A stretch of DNA of 64,000 nucleotides from Tenacibaculum pacificus (GTDB taxonomy: Bacteria > Bacteroidota > Bacteroidia > Flavobacteriales > Flavobacteriaceae): NCBI RefSeq assembly GCF_027941775.1, contig NZ_CP115917.1, forward strand, positions 1,501,001 to 1,565,000. Direction: 5' to 3'. A model generated the notes under the pieces. It ran no database searches. It had not been told where the DNA came from and saw nothing but the letters and a program-made list of their open reading frames with translations. Position numbers and translations under genes: made by a program. Positions 36,762 through 44,556 of this stretch are shown here, piece by piece; position 1 is the stretch's first letter, and every line of letters begins with the position of its first letter.

Positions 36762-36802
36762 AAACTCCTGTATCATTTTAAATTAAAATGATACAGGAGT
36801 TT
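36762..36802 (-). terminator. Intrinsic terminator downstream of the 599-aa gene
   Basis: A 19-bp perfect stem (AAACTCCTGTATCATTTTA at 36762-36780 with 36784-36802) and 3-nt loop, followed on the minus strand by a T-run. It insulates the signalling operon from read-through. Confidence 0.88.
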
Positions 36803-36823
36803 TCAAAAAAATAAGTAAATTGA

Positions 36824-38623
36824 CTAACTTAATTTTTCTATAGCTATATTTAATCTATTTAGAGTTTTAGAACTTCTTTCTAAATCTGATAAAACAGTAG
36901 GTGAATTTTCAATAGCCTTTTTATATTGATTACTAAATAATTGTTGATAATAAGCTAAACCTTCTTTTAAATTACTAGCAAATATTTTTAAGTATTTTAT
37001 TTCTTTTGGAGTTGCGTCAATAGTTGTTTCTTCTAATTTATTTTTTAAATAATCGATATAAATACTTAATTCTTTAATAAATAAATTAGGTCTATCTGCA
37101 CTGGTTATATTTTCTGATTCACCATAAATAGCTTTTGTAAGTTCATTTAAACGCATCTTTTTAGAAAAATAAGCAATATTTGGTCCTGGGCAAACAGAAA
37201 CACCTGTTCCTTCGGTTTTAGTATCTAAATCATAAGCTAATAAAGCGGAAGTTCCCAATCCAACACAGGTACAACTTTTTGCTATTATTTTTTGATATTT
37301 AATATCATAGGCTTCTTTTGATAACACTTCACTATCGAGTTGTTTTATTTTTAAATGCTGAAATTGTCTTGATGCTGTACAAATTCCTTTTTCAGTAAAC
37401 TCTTTATTTAAACCTATAAATTTTTTAGGGCAAGCACTTCCTGGTCTTCCTTTATTGATAAAAGATTCTTTTTCTAAATCTTTTGTATTTCCTTTTAAAT
37501 TATGAAACGGAACTCCTAAAGGAGAAATATCACTTAAATAAACATCCTTTTCTTTTGCTGAAATTAACTTATTTAAAGTTTCGGTATCAACTGTTGTTGC
37601 TTCAGGAACTAATAAAAAAGGCGTTCCCCAACCTACCGAATCAACTTTATAATAATCCAATAAAAACTGATGTTCATCGGCAGTTCCAACGCCACCTTGT
37701 GCCGAAATCTTAAACTGTAAATTTGTTTTCGAAACTACATATTCTTTTTTTTCTAAAGCAGAAAAAAGTAACGTTTGAATTGACTCTTGTAATTCATCTC
37801 TTTTATTTTTGAATTCTTCTAAAACAGGTCCTAATAAATATCCGTCGGTAGCAAAAGCGTGTCCGCCACAATTTAAACCTGATTCTATTCGATATTCTGA
37901 AACCCAAATCCCTTTTTTCGCTAAAAATTTACCTTGAATTAAAGCAGAACGATAATCACTTACTTTTAAAATAATTTTTTTGTTGATATGCCCATTTTCA
38001 TCAGGATAAAAACCTTTAAATTTTTCTAGATAAGCGTATAATTTAGGATTCATTCCTGCTGAAAACACCACTGATGAATTAACATCACTGTTTGCAAAAC
38101 CTCTTAATGCTGCGTGTGCATCATTATATTCAATAGGTAATTTTTCATCTTTTATGTAATTATCTTTATCAACTTTGGTCATAATATTTACATCAATCTG
38201 CCCCATTGATAAATTTTCTTTTAACCAAGTTGTCGTATTTTTAAGATCAAAACTAGTTGCTGTTAAGTTCTTAAATTCTTGCTTTAACGATGATGAATCA
38301 GGAAGTTCTTCAAAAAAATCAGTAATATCTTGTTTTGTTTGGGTAATATTCTTTTTAAATTCTTCAAATTTATCTTCAGAAAGTGTTTTCATTAAGTTCA
38401 AATAAGACGTTACTCTTTTTGCTCTAAAATCTTCCATTTTTTCTGTAATTTCATCATATGGCATTTTAAATTTCAAAGCATACATCTTTCGTATTTTTTC
38501 TAATAAAATGTCATCTACTAATGAAATAACCGAATCTATTCCAAATCTTGAAACCTTTAATGGAGAATCTATAGTAAATCCAATTCCCATAACAGGAATA
38601 TGAAATGAATGTGTTTTTAACAT
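36824..38623 (-). CDS. Conserved protein of unknown function, possible TIM-barrel flavoenzyme
   Basis: A 599-aa soluble protein I do not recognise as a characterised family. It starts MLKTHSFHIPVMGIGFTIDSPLKV. The centre has ESGLNCGGHAFATDGYLLGPVLEEF and ISAQGGVGTADEHQFLLDYY..VGWGTPFLLVPEAT, patterns reminiscent of FMN-binding TIM barrels (nitronate monooxygenase or glutamate-synthase type). A Cys-rich part follows (RPGSACPKKF, GICTASRQF, CTCVGLGTSALL, CPGPNIAYF) that could bind an Fe-S cluster. The flavin and cluster assignments are inference. It is monocistronic, terminated by a strong hairpin, and divergent from an XRE-cupin regulator that may control it. Confidence 0.6.
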   Translation of the reverse strand: MLKTHSFHIPVMGIGFTIDSPLKVSRFGIDSVISLVDDILLEKIRKMYALKFKMPYDEITEKMEDFRAKRVTSYLNLMKTLSEDKFEEFKKNITQTKQDITDFFEELPDSSSLKQEFKNLTATSFDLKNTTTWLKENLSMGQIDVNIMTKVDKDNYIKDEKLPIEYNDAHAALRGFANSDVNSSVVFSAGMNPKLYAYLEKFKGFYPDENGHINKKIILKVSDYRSALIQGKFLAKKGIWVSEYRIESGLNCGGHAFATDGYLLGPVLEEFKNKRDELQESIQTLLFSALEKKEYVVSKTNLQFKISAQGGVGTADEHQFLLDYYKVDSVGWGTPFLLVPEATTVDTETLNKLISAKEKDVYLSDISPLGVPFHNLKGNTKDLEKESFINKGRPGSACPKKFIGLNKEFTEKGICTASRQFQHLKIKQLDSEVLSKEAYDIKYQKIIAKSCTCVGLGTSALLAYDLDTKTEGTGVSVCPGPNIAYFSKKMRLNELTKAIYGESENITSADRPNLFIKELSIYIDYLKNKLEETTIDATPKEIKYLKIFASNLKEGLAYYQQLFSNQYKKAIENSPTVLSDLERSSKTLNRLNIAIEKLS

Positions 38624-38800
38624 AATTTAAGTATTATAGTCATTAAAGTACGCAAGCTACTAGCAATTGTTATTTTATTCTATGATAAATATCATATGAT
38701 TACTGTAACTAAAACACCTTTTTAAATTCTTATTTTTTGTTAAAAAAGAGATAAGAATTTATAACATTACAAAAAACCTTATTTTAGCAAATAAAAAAGC

Positions 38801-39376
38801 ATGAGTAATTTTTTAATTGGAATTGGTAAACGTATCAAAATCATCAGAAAAGAACAAAAATTAACTATTAGCGAAGTTGCTTCAAATGCAGGAGTATCTA
38901 ATGGCTTAATTTCTAGAATAGAAAACGGAAGAACCATTCCTTCATTACCTGTTTTATTGGAATTAATAAGTGCCTTAAAAATTGATGCAAGTGCTTTTTT
39001 TAAAGATATTGAAAATTCACAAGCAAGTAATTATATTCATATAACAAAAGAGCAACAGCAATTAATTGAAAAAGAAGTTGAAGCTGAAGGTTTTACTTAC
39101 AATCATATTTTTAGTAAAAGTGTATCTGCCATAGGTTTTGAAGCTGTTATTTTAAATATAAAGCCAAATTCTAAAAGGGAAAAAGTAGTTACCGATGCTT
39201 GGGAGTTTAAATATATTATTAGTGGAAAGTGTACTTACTTAATCAATGATGATGAAGTAATAGTTTCTGAAGGTGATTCTTTATATTTTGATGGTAGAAA
39301 ACCACATGTTCCTATGAATAAATTTAATGAAAATTGTATAATGCTTGTTTTATACTTTTATTCTGAAAACAGGTAA
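38801..39376 (+). CDS. XRE-family regulator with C-terminal cupin
   Basis: A 191-aa regulator: HTH_XRE at about 8-65 (IKIIRKEQKLTISEVASNAGVSNGLISRIENG) and a cupin at about 110-188 (WEFKYIISGKCTYLINDDEVIVSEGDSLYFDGRKPHVP). Cupin-XRE repressors usually sense a small metabolite and control a neighbouring catabolic gene. The divergent neighbour is the 599-aa unknown gene and the convergent one the phosphatase lipoprotein. The start at 38801 gives a normal N-terminus. Confidence 0.87.
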   Translation: MSNFLIGIGKRIKIIRKEQKLTISEVASNAGVSNGLISRIENGRTIPSLPVLLELISALKIDASAFFKDIENSQASNYIHITKEQQQLIEKEVEAEGFTYNHIFSKSVSAIGFEAVILNIKPNSKREKVVTDAWEFKYIISGKCTYLINDDEVIVSEGDSLYFDGRKPHVPMNKFNENCIMLVLYFYSENR

Positions 39377-39412
39377 CATTTTTTAAATACTACCTGTTAA
39401 CAAAATAAAAAG

Positions 39413-41230
39413 TTAATTATTTAAACTAGGCCAAGTAGTATCATTTATTAATTTTGGATAACCAGAAACAACTTTATTACTTATTTTACTATACTTAATA
39501 TAAGTATTATCACTTAAAAAGAAGTAACAATATATTGAATTCCAATCTACAGCTGCTGTTATTTTTGTTTTATAAGATACTAAACCAGACCAGTTAGTAT
39601 TGGTAATTTCTTTTGGATACCCTGGAATAATTTTATCATTACTGATACTGTATTTAATGTAAGTTCCATCATTTAAAAAGAAATACGCATCATTATCATC
39701 CCAATTTAAAGCCGCTACTATTTTACTTTTATAAGGCGCTAAACCAGACCAATTATTATTTGTTATTGAAACTGGATAACCAGCATCTACAGCATCAGAA
39801 TTCATATCATAACGTAAGTATCTTCCATCTTTCAAGAAAAAATAACCTTTATTATTATTCCATTTGAATGCAGCACTAATTAAGTTTTTATACTCTCCTA
39901 AACCAGCCCAAGAACTGTTATTTGTTTCTTTAGGATATCCTGAATAAGATTTGTCTAACACTTTATTATAACGAACATATTTATTATCGCTTTTAAAAAA
40001 ATAAGCTATGTTATTTAAGTTATCATTCCAATCTAAACCTGCTATAATTTTTGAATTACTTGAGACTACTGATGCAGTTTGACCATTCAATAACAAAGTA
40101 TAATTAACAATTCCTTCTGATTCATTATCAACAAAAAAACCTTGTTGTGCTGGTACTGAATTTAAAAAAACATTGTTTCTGTAAATATCTACATTATTAG
40201 ATAAATTTGATTCCCAATAAATAGTATTAGTATTTTGCATCATTACTTTTCTAGCTCCTACATTTCCGACTAATGATGTACTATTTAATTGCCATTCTTT
40301 TTTTATTAAAACTCCTAAATGCGTTAATACAGAAGGTACTATAGCTGTTTGTGCAACGTTCCCATAAATACTATTAAAATTTTTATTAGGAATTGTTGAA
40401 ACAACTGAAGTAAACTCTTCATTTCCTATCTTATTCATGCCTACAAAAATTGTTTTCTCTTGAAGAGATTGCCCTCCGTGTCCATAACCACCTATAGCAC
40501 GTCCATGATCGGTTACCACCATAATTAACCAATCTTCATTTGTTCTTTTTTCAATCTCTGATACAATTTTACCAAACTGTTCATCTGCTTTTGTAATTGC
40601 TTTATTATAAGAATTTCCAAAACCTACTGAATGCCCTACTACATCAATATCATCTAAATGAACAAAAACAAAATCTGACTCTTTAGTATTAATTGCATCT
40701 ATAGCATTTGTAACACTATTTTCATCTCCACCACTTTTAGAATGATAATCTAAAAAATTTAATTTATCTCTAAAAAAATCATGAATTGGTCCCCAAGTAA
40801 CAATACTTGCTGTTTTTAAACTTGAATTTGATTCTTTAATCAATTCAAAAACACCTTTTACTTTCGATATGTTTGATGTGCTATTGTCTTTTACTTGATG
40901 TTTATTTGCCCAAACACCTGTTAGAATTGTTGTCCAACCAGGACCGCTTTTTGTTTTTTGTTCTGAAAAACTCCCCTCTATACCTCCAGTATATGCTTTT
41001 ACAATATTTAATTTATCTAAATTTGGTGTTGACGTTTCTGAAATTTTGTCAAACTGTAATCCATCAAAACCGACCAATAATACTTTCTTTTTTAACCCTG
41101 ATTTTGAGGCTGTTTTTTTACTTGATTTTTTTTGTTTAGAATCAATATTTTCTAAACTACTTTCTTCACAACTATATATTGATAGTGTAAAAATTAAAAT
41201 TGTCAACTTAAATAAATAATTTGTTTTCAT
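39413..41230 (-). CDS. Lipoprotein alkaline-phosphatase-superfamily enzyme with hemopexin-like repeats
   Basis: A 605-aa lipoprotein: signal peptide with lipobox IYSCEES (Cys near 21) and a phosphodiesterase/phosphatase domain at about 48-300. Metal- and nucleophile-site motifs are LLVGFDGLQFDKI, SGPGWTTILTGVWANKHQV (Thr nucleophile), HLDDIDVVGHSVG and VTDHGRAIGGYGHGG. The C-terminus (about 400-605) has four repeats of the pattern AYFFLNDGTYIKYS...GYP..I...W.GL, which match hemopexin blades. This combination is unusual. It probably releases phosphate from organic esters at the cell surface. A 16-bp upstream motif is shared with the TonB receptor at 47410. Confidence 0.85.
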   Translation of the reverse strand: MKTNYLFKLTILIFTLSIYSCEESSLENIDSKQKKSSKKTASKSGLKKKVLLVGFDGLQFDKISETSTPNLDKLNIVKAYTGGIEGSFSEQKTKSGPGWTTILTGVWANKHQVKDNSTSNISKVKGVFELIKESNSSLKTASIVTWGPIHDFFRDKLNFLDYHSKSGGDENSVTNAIDAINTKESDFVFVHLDDIDVVGHSVGFGNSYNKAITKADEQFGKIVSEIEKRTNEDWLIMVVTDHGRAIGGYGHGGQSLQEKTIFVGMNKIGNEEFTSVVSTIPNKNFNSIYGNVAQTAIVPSVLTHLGVLIKKEWQLNSTSLVGNVGARKVMMQNTNTIYWESNLSNNVDIYRNNVFLNSVPAQQGFFVDNESEGIVNYTLLLNGQTASVVSSNSKIIAGLDWNDNLNNIAYFFKSDNKYVRYNKVLDKSYSGYPKETNNSSWAGLGEYKNLISAAFKWNNNKGYFFLKDGRYLRYDMNSDAVDAGYPVSITNNNWSGLAPYKSKIVAALNWDDNDAYFFLNDGTYIKYSISNDKIIPGYPKEITNTNWSGLVSYKTKITAAVDWNSIYCYFFLSDNTYIKYSKISNKVVSGYPKLINDTTWPSLNN

Positions 41231-41233
41231 AAA

Positions 41234-41287
41234 AAAGTTTACTAATAGTTAATTTAACTATCTAAATTTATACTATTTGTAAACTTT
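41234..41287 (-). promoter_or_regulatory. Shared inverted-repeat regulatory site upstream of the phosphatase
   Basis: AAAGTTTACTAATAG (41234-41248) and CTATTTGTAAACTTT (41273-41287) are inverted copies matching at 14 of 15 bases. TACTATTTGTAAACTT (41271-41286) recurs exactly upstream of the TonB receptor (47463-47478). A common regulator, possibly of phosphate starvation, is inference. Confidence 0.5.
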
Positions 41288-41386
41288 AAAAAAATAAAAA
41301 CTACGTATTAACTCTAATATAATCTAAGTAACATTAAACATACATTTAATAAATAATTACTTTACAATATATTAATAAAGAAATAG

Positions 41387-42079
41387 TTAAAGAATATCGT
41401 TTATAAAATTTAATGATTCTAAAACATAGGTCGGTTTTTCTTTTTCTAATTGTTCTTTGGTTTGTGCGCCTGATAAAACACCTACTGTAATTCCGCACCC
41501 TGCATTTTTCCCTTCTTCAATATCAATAGCAGAATCACCTGCTTTTAAAACTTTTGATGCATCGGTAATTCCGAATAATTCCATAGCTTGAAATATCATA
41601 TCTGGGTGTGGACGACCGTTTACAACATCACTTGCTGTAATTAACGCATCATAATGTATTTTTTCATCCCACTGTAATTTATCTAATAATAAAGTCGCTG
41701 TTTTTCTATCATATCCTGTGTTTAAAACAACTTTAATTCCTTCCGATCGTAAATTTAGCAACACCTTTTCAATTCCTTTTATCGGTTTTACTTCTAAAAC
41801 GTCATACGCCACTGCTAATAATTTTTTAAAATTATCAAAAATAGTTTGAGAATCTTTTAATTTATCAGAATTTAAATGTATTAAAACATCTTTAATTGCT
41901 TTATGTTTTTCCTTTCCTGCTCCATATTCTAAAACCGTTTCCAAAGACACCTCAACATTAGCCGCTACAATTGCTTTATGCAATGTTTTATATACTACAT
42001 TTTGTTCATTCACTGTTGTTCCTGCCATATCAAAAACAACCATTTCTATTTTTCTCTTTGTTTCGCTCATCATCATCAT
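41387..42079 (-). CDS. Phosphonatase-like HAD hydrolase
   Basis: A 230-aa HAD-superfamily hydrolase. Motif I VVFDMAGTTVNE (nucleophile Asp), motif II NTGYDRKT, and motif IV AGDSAIDIEEGKNAG are complete. The DMAGTT signature and length fit the phosphonatase-like family TIGR03351, related to phosphonoacetaldehyde hydrolase. Four tandem ATG codons (42079-42068) make the exact start ambiguous; MSETKRK at 42070 is plausible. It follows the FAD oxidoreductase by 2 bp, and this pairing is a recurrent one in organophosphonate or aminophosphonate use. Confidence 0.85.
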   Translation of the reverse strand: MMMMSETKRKIEMVVFDMAGTTVNEQNVVYKTLHKAIVAANVEVSLETVLEYGAGKEKHKAIKDVLIHLNSDKLKDSQTIFDNFKKLLAVAYDVLEVKPIKGIEKVLLNLRSEGIKVVLNTGYDRKTATLLLDKLQWDEKIHYDALITASDVVNGRPHPDMIFQAMELFGITDASKVLKAGDSAIDIEEGKNAGCGITVGVLSGAQTKEQLEKEKPTYVLESLNFINDIL

Positions 42080-42081
42080 TA

Positions 42082-43239
42082 TTATATATTAAATATTTTA
42101 TTGATATTTTCTTTTGAAAACCCAGCACTTCCTGTCATTCCTTTTCCACCAATACCCGTTACAACATGCACATTATCACTTACAGCATATTCAAAAATAT
42201 CTTTTTCTTTACATTGACTGTAAAAACCTGCCCATTTATATTGAATATCATAAGTTGGTAAGTCTATTATTTTTTTAGCCTCGTTAATCATAAAATTATC
42301 AATATCTTCATTTAAGTCGAAACCTAAATCATCGATATTTTTTGCAGTAGCATATTCGTGAGAATCTCCTAAAATTACCGAACCATCTGTAGCTTGTTTA
42401 AATAAAATATGAACACCATATTTTTTCTGAAAACTATCAGGATCTTCTTTTGCTTTAATTTGATCCCAAGAAGCACATTCTTCAAAAGACTCATACCTAC
42501 GGATTGTAGAACCTGTTAAAATAGAACCATCTAAAGTATAATTCTTCTGAGGTTTGGTTTGCATCATTTGCAACTTAGAAACTACTAAATCGCTATTATT
42601 ATAAATTGCTGGATATAAGGTTTTAAAATCAACTCCGTTACAAATAATAACTTTTGAAGCTTTAAATACCACATCGATTGAAGATGTTACCACCACTTCA
42701 TTATTAATTTCTTCCGTATTAATAACTGTTGTATTGTAATGAATATCAATATTTTTTTCTGCGGATAAAAAAGAATGCAAGCGATGAATCATCGTTTTTG
42801 GTTCTACTGTTACTTCTTCAGGAAAAAATAAGCCTGCTTTACAATAATCTGCACGTAATCCTGCATATTTATCTAAACATTGTGCTTTCGTTAATAAATT
42901 TGAAGTATAATTATTGTTTTTATTAATCTGATGTAATTCTTCAATTAACTGAACTTCTTCATCATTAGAAGCTAAATAAACCGTACCATTTTGACGAATT
43001 GTAACATCAAACTGATTTTGAATATCTTTATAAATAGCTAAACTTTCTCTTCCGTAATTTTGCCATTTTTGATTCATTCCCGAAGGTACTACTTGCCCGA
43101 AATTACGAACCGTTGCTCCTTGTGGCTTATTATCTCTTTCTAAAATTGCTACTGATAATCCTTTTTTTGCTGCGTGATAAGCGTGAAAAGTTCCTAAAAC
43201 TCCACCTCCAACAACGATTAAATCATACTTATTGTTCAT
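42082..43239 (-). CDS. FAD-dependent oxidoreductase, TIGR03364 (DAO) family
   Basis: A 385-aa amino-acid-oxidase-type flavoprotein. Rossmann motif DLIVVGGGVLGTFHAYHAAKKG at 5-26, ERDNKPQGATVRNFGQV, and the C-terminal FAD-site segment VHVVTGIGGKGMTGSAG. Family TIGR03364 is found together with the phosphonatase-like HAD enzyme, as here, and is thought to oxidise an aminophosphonate-type amine to an aldehyde. The substrate is inferred from that association. It overlaps the transporter gene by 11 nt. Confidence 0.85.
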   Translation of the reverse strand: MNNKYDLIVVGGGVLGTFHAYHAAKKGLSVAILERDNKPQGATVRNFGQVVPSGMNQKWQNYGRESLAIYKDIQNQFDVTIRQNGTVYLASNDEEVQLIEELHQINKNNNYTSNLLTKAQCLDKYAGLRADYCKAGLFFPEEVTVEPKTMIHRLHSFLSAEKNIDIHYNTTVINTEEINNEVVVTSSIDVVFKASKVIICNGVDFKTLYPAIYNNSDLVVSKLQMMQTKPQKNYTLDGSILTGSTIRRYESFEECASWDQIKAKEDPDSFQKKYGVHILFKQATDGSVILGDSHEYATAKNIDDLGFDLNEDIDNFMINEAKKIIDLPTYDIQYKWAGFYSQCKEKDIFEYAVSDNVHVVTGIGGKGMTGSAGFSKENINKIFNI

Positions 43240-44512
43240 ATACTAATTCTTTTAATTGTACTGGTTTCTTATATTTATTCTTAAAAAACTGAAAACTATA
43301 AATTGTTATTGCTAATCCTATAAATGCTAAAAAATATAATGCTTGTGTAAAAAATGAAAGCCAAGAAATATCTCCTTTTCCAAAATTCTTATAAAGAAGA
43401 ATCAGAATGCTTCCTAAATATCCGAAGGCATCGGCAATGTAAATTAAGAAACCTACGTTTCCGTTAATTTTAAAAGTTGCAATCATTCTATCAAAGAAAA
43501 TTCCGTTAAAAGGTACGTAACAACTGTATAATCCTATTCCTGAAACTACCATCCAAACTAATGGTGTAATAATTTCTTGTTGATATAAATATGTTGATAC
43601 TAAAATTGAAACACACCCAATAATCAACACATAATGATAATACATAAAGGCTTTATAATTTTTAGTGATACTACCTATCATCCCTAAAACAATCAATACA
43701 ATAATTGCTATTGGTATTTCAGAAATACTATAAATAGAAGCATCTGTATAACCTAAAGAATCCCATATTTCTCTGGCAAAATTGTCTCTAAAATCTCTAA
43801 TTGATGTTAATAACATAAAGAAGAAAACGATAAACGTTAAAGGCAATGCATATTTTTTAAATAACTGCTTTCTTTCTTGTTTATTTAACGGCTTTCTTAC
43901 GGCTCTTAATAGTTTATCTTCTGTTGTTGGTGGTGGTAATTTTTCTAATAACCACGCAAAAAACAGCAATGGAAGTATAAAAAATAACCCTGTAATAAAT
44001 GGCATCCAATATTCATCAAACTGAAATTTATCTAACACCATTTTACCTATTGTTTTAACAGCTCCTGAGGAAACTATAAAACTAGATGATAAAATTACTC
44101 CTAATAATTCGGTAGCTTTTCTTCCTTCTAGATAAGAAAATACAATTCCCCAAATCATTCCTAATGGTAGTCCGTTTAAAAATAAAAAGAGAATATTATA
44201 AGGTGCTGGAACAACAGCAAAACCTAACAATGCTAATTCTGCCGAAAAAATAAAACCAACTAAATAAAGCATTCTTTTGTGTGATTTCATTTCTGAAATT
44301 ACTTTTATACCTACAAATTTTGATAATGTATACCCAACCACTTGAGCTACGATTAATAAAATTTTATAATCAACGCCCCAAAAAGCTAAGTTTTCAAATG
44401 TTGCTACTGTAAAAGGTTTTCTAAAAGCATACATACAAAAATAAGTACCGAATGCAGCAATAGAAGCTTGTAATAAAAAACGTAAACGCATAAGTTCTTT
44501 TTTTAACATCAT
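43229..44512 (-). CDS. DUF5690 family MFS-type transporter
   Basis: A 427-aa protein with about 12 TM segments, beginning MMLKKELMRLRFLLQASIAA and containing GTYFCMYAFRKPFTVATF, MIWGIVFSYLEGRKATELLG and PFNGIFFDRMIATFK. This fits the DUF5690 family of MFS-like transporters in Bacteroidota. Its overlap with the FAD oxidoreductase implies it imports the substrate. The start is uncertain: MM at 44512/44509 abuts a strong hairpin, and MRLRF at 44491 is an alternative. Confidence 0.8.
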   Translation of the reverse strand: MMLKKELMRLRFLLQASIAAFGTYFCMYAFRKPFTVATFENLAFWGVDYKILLIVAQVVGYTLSKFVGIKVISEMKSHKRMLYLVGFIFSAELALLGFAVVPAPYNILFLFLNGLPLGMIWGIVFSYLEGRKATELLGVILSSSFIVSSGAVKTIGKMVLDKFQFDEYWMPFITGLFFILPLLFFAWLLEKLPPPTTEDKLLRAVRKPLNKQERKQLFKKYALPLTFIVFFFMLLTSIRDFRDNFAREIWDSLGYTDASIYSISEIPIAIIVLIVLGMIGSITKNYKAFMYYHYVLIIGCVSILVSTYLYQQEIITPLVWMVVSGIGLYSCYVPFNGIFFDRMIATFKINGNVGFLIYIADAFGYLGSILILLYKNFGKGDISWLSFFTQALYFLAFIGLAITIYSFQFFKNKYKKPVQLKELVYEQ

Positions 44513-44513
44513 T

Positions 44514-44534
44514 AGCCCTCAATTATTGAGGGCT
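44514..44534. promoter_or_regulatory. Perfect hairpin directly before the DUF5690 start
   Basis: AGCCCTCAAT / ATTGAGGGCT with one central base ends 1-2 nt before the first ATG (minus strand). There is no long U-run after it on the minus strand, so it may be an operator or translation-control hairpin rather than a simple terminator for the upstream receptor gene. Confidence 0.5.
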
Positions 44535-44556
44535 TTATGACTGTATTTAAAAACCA

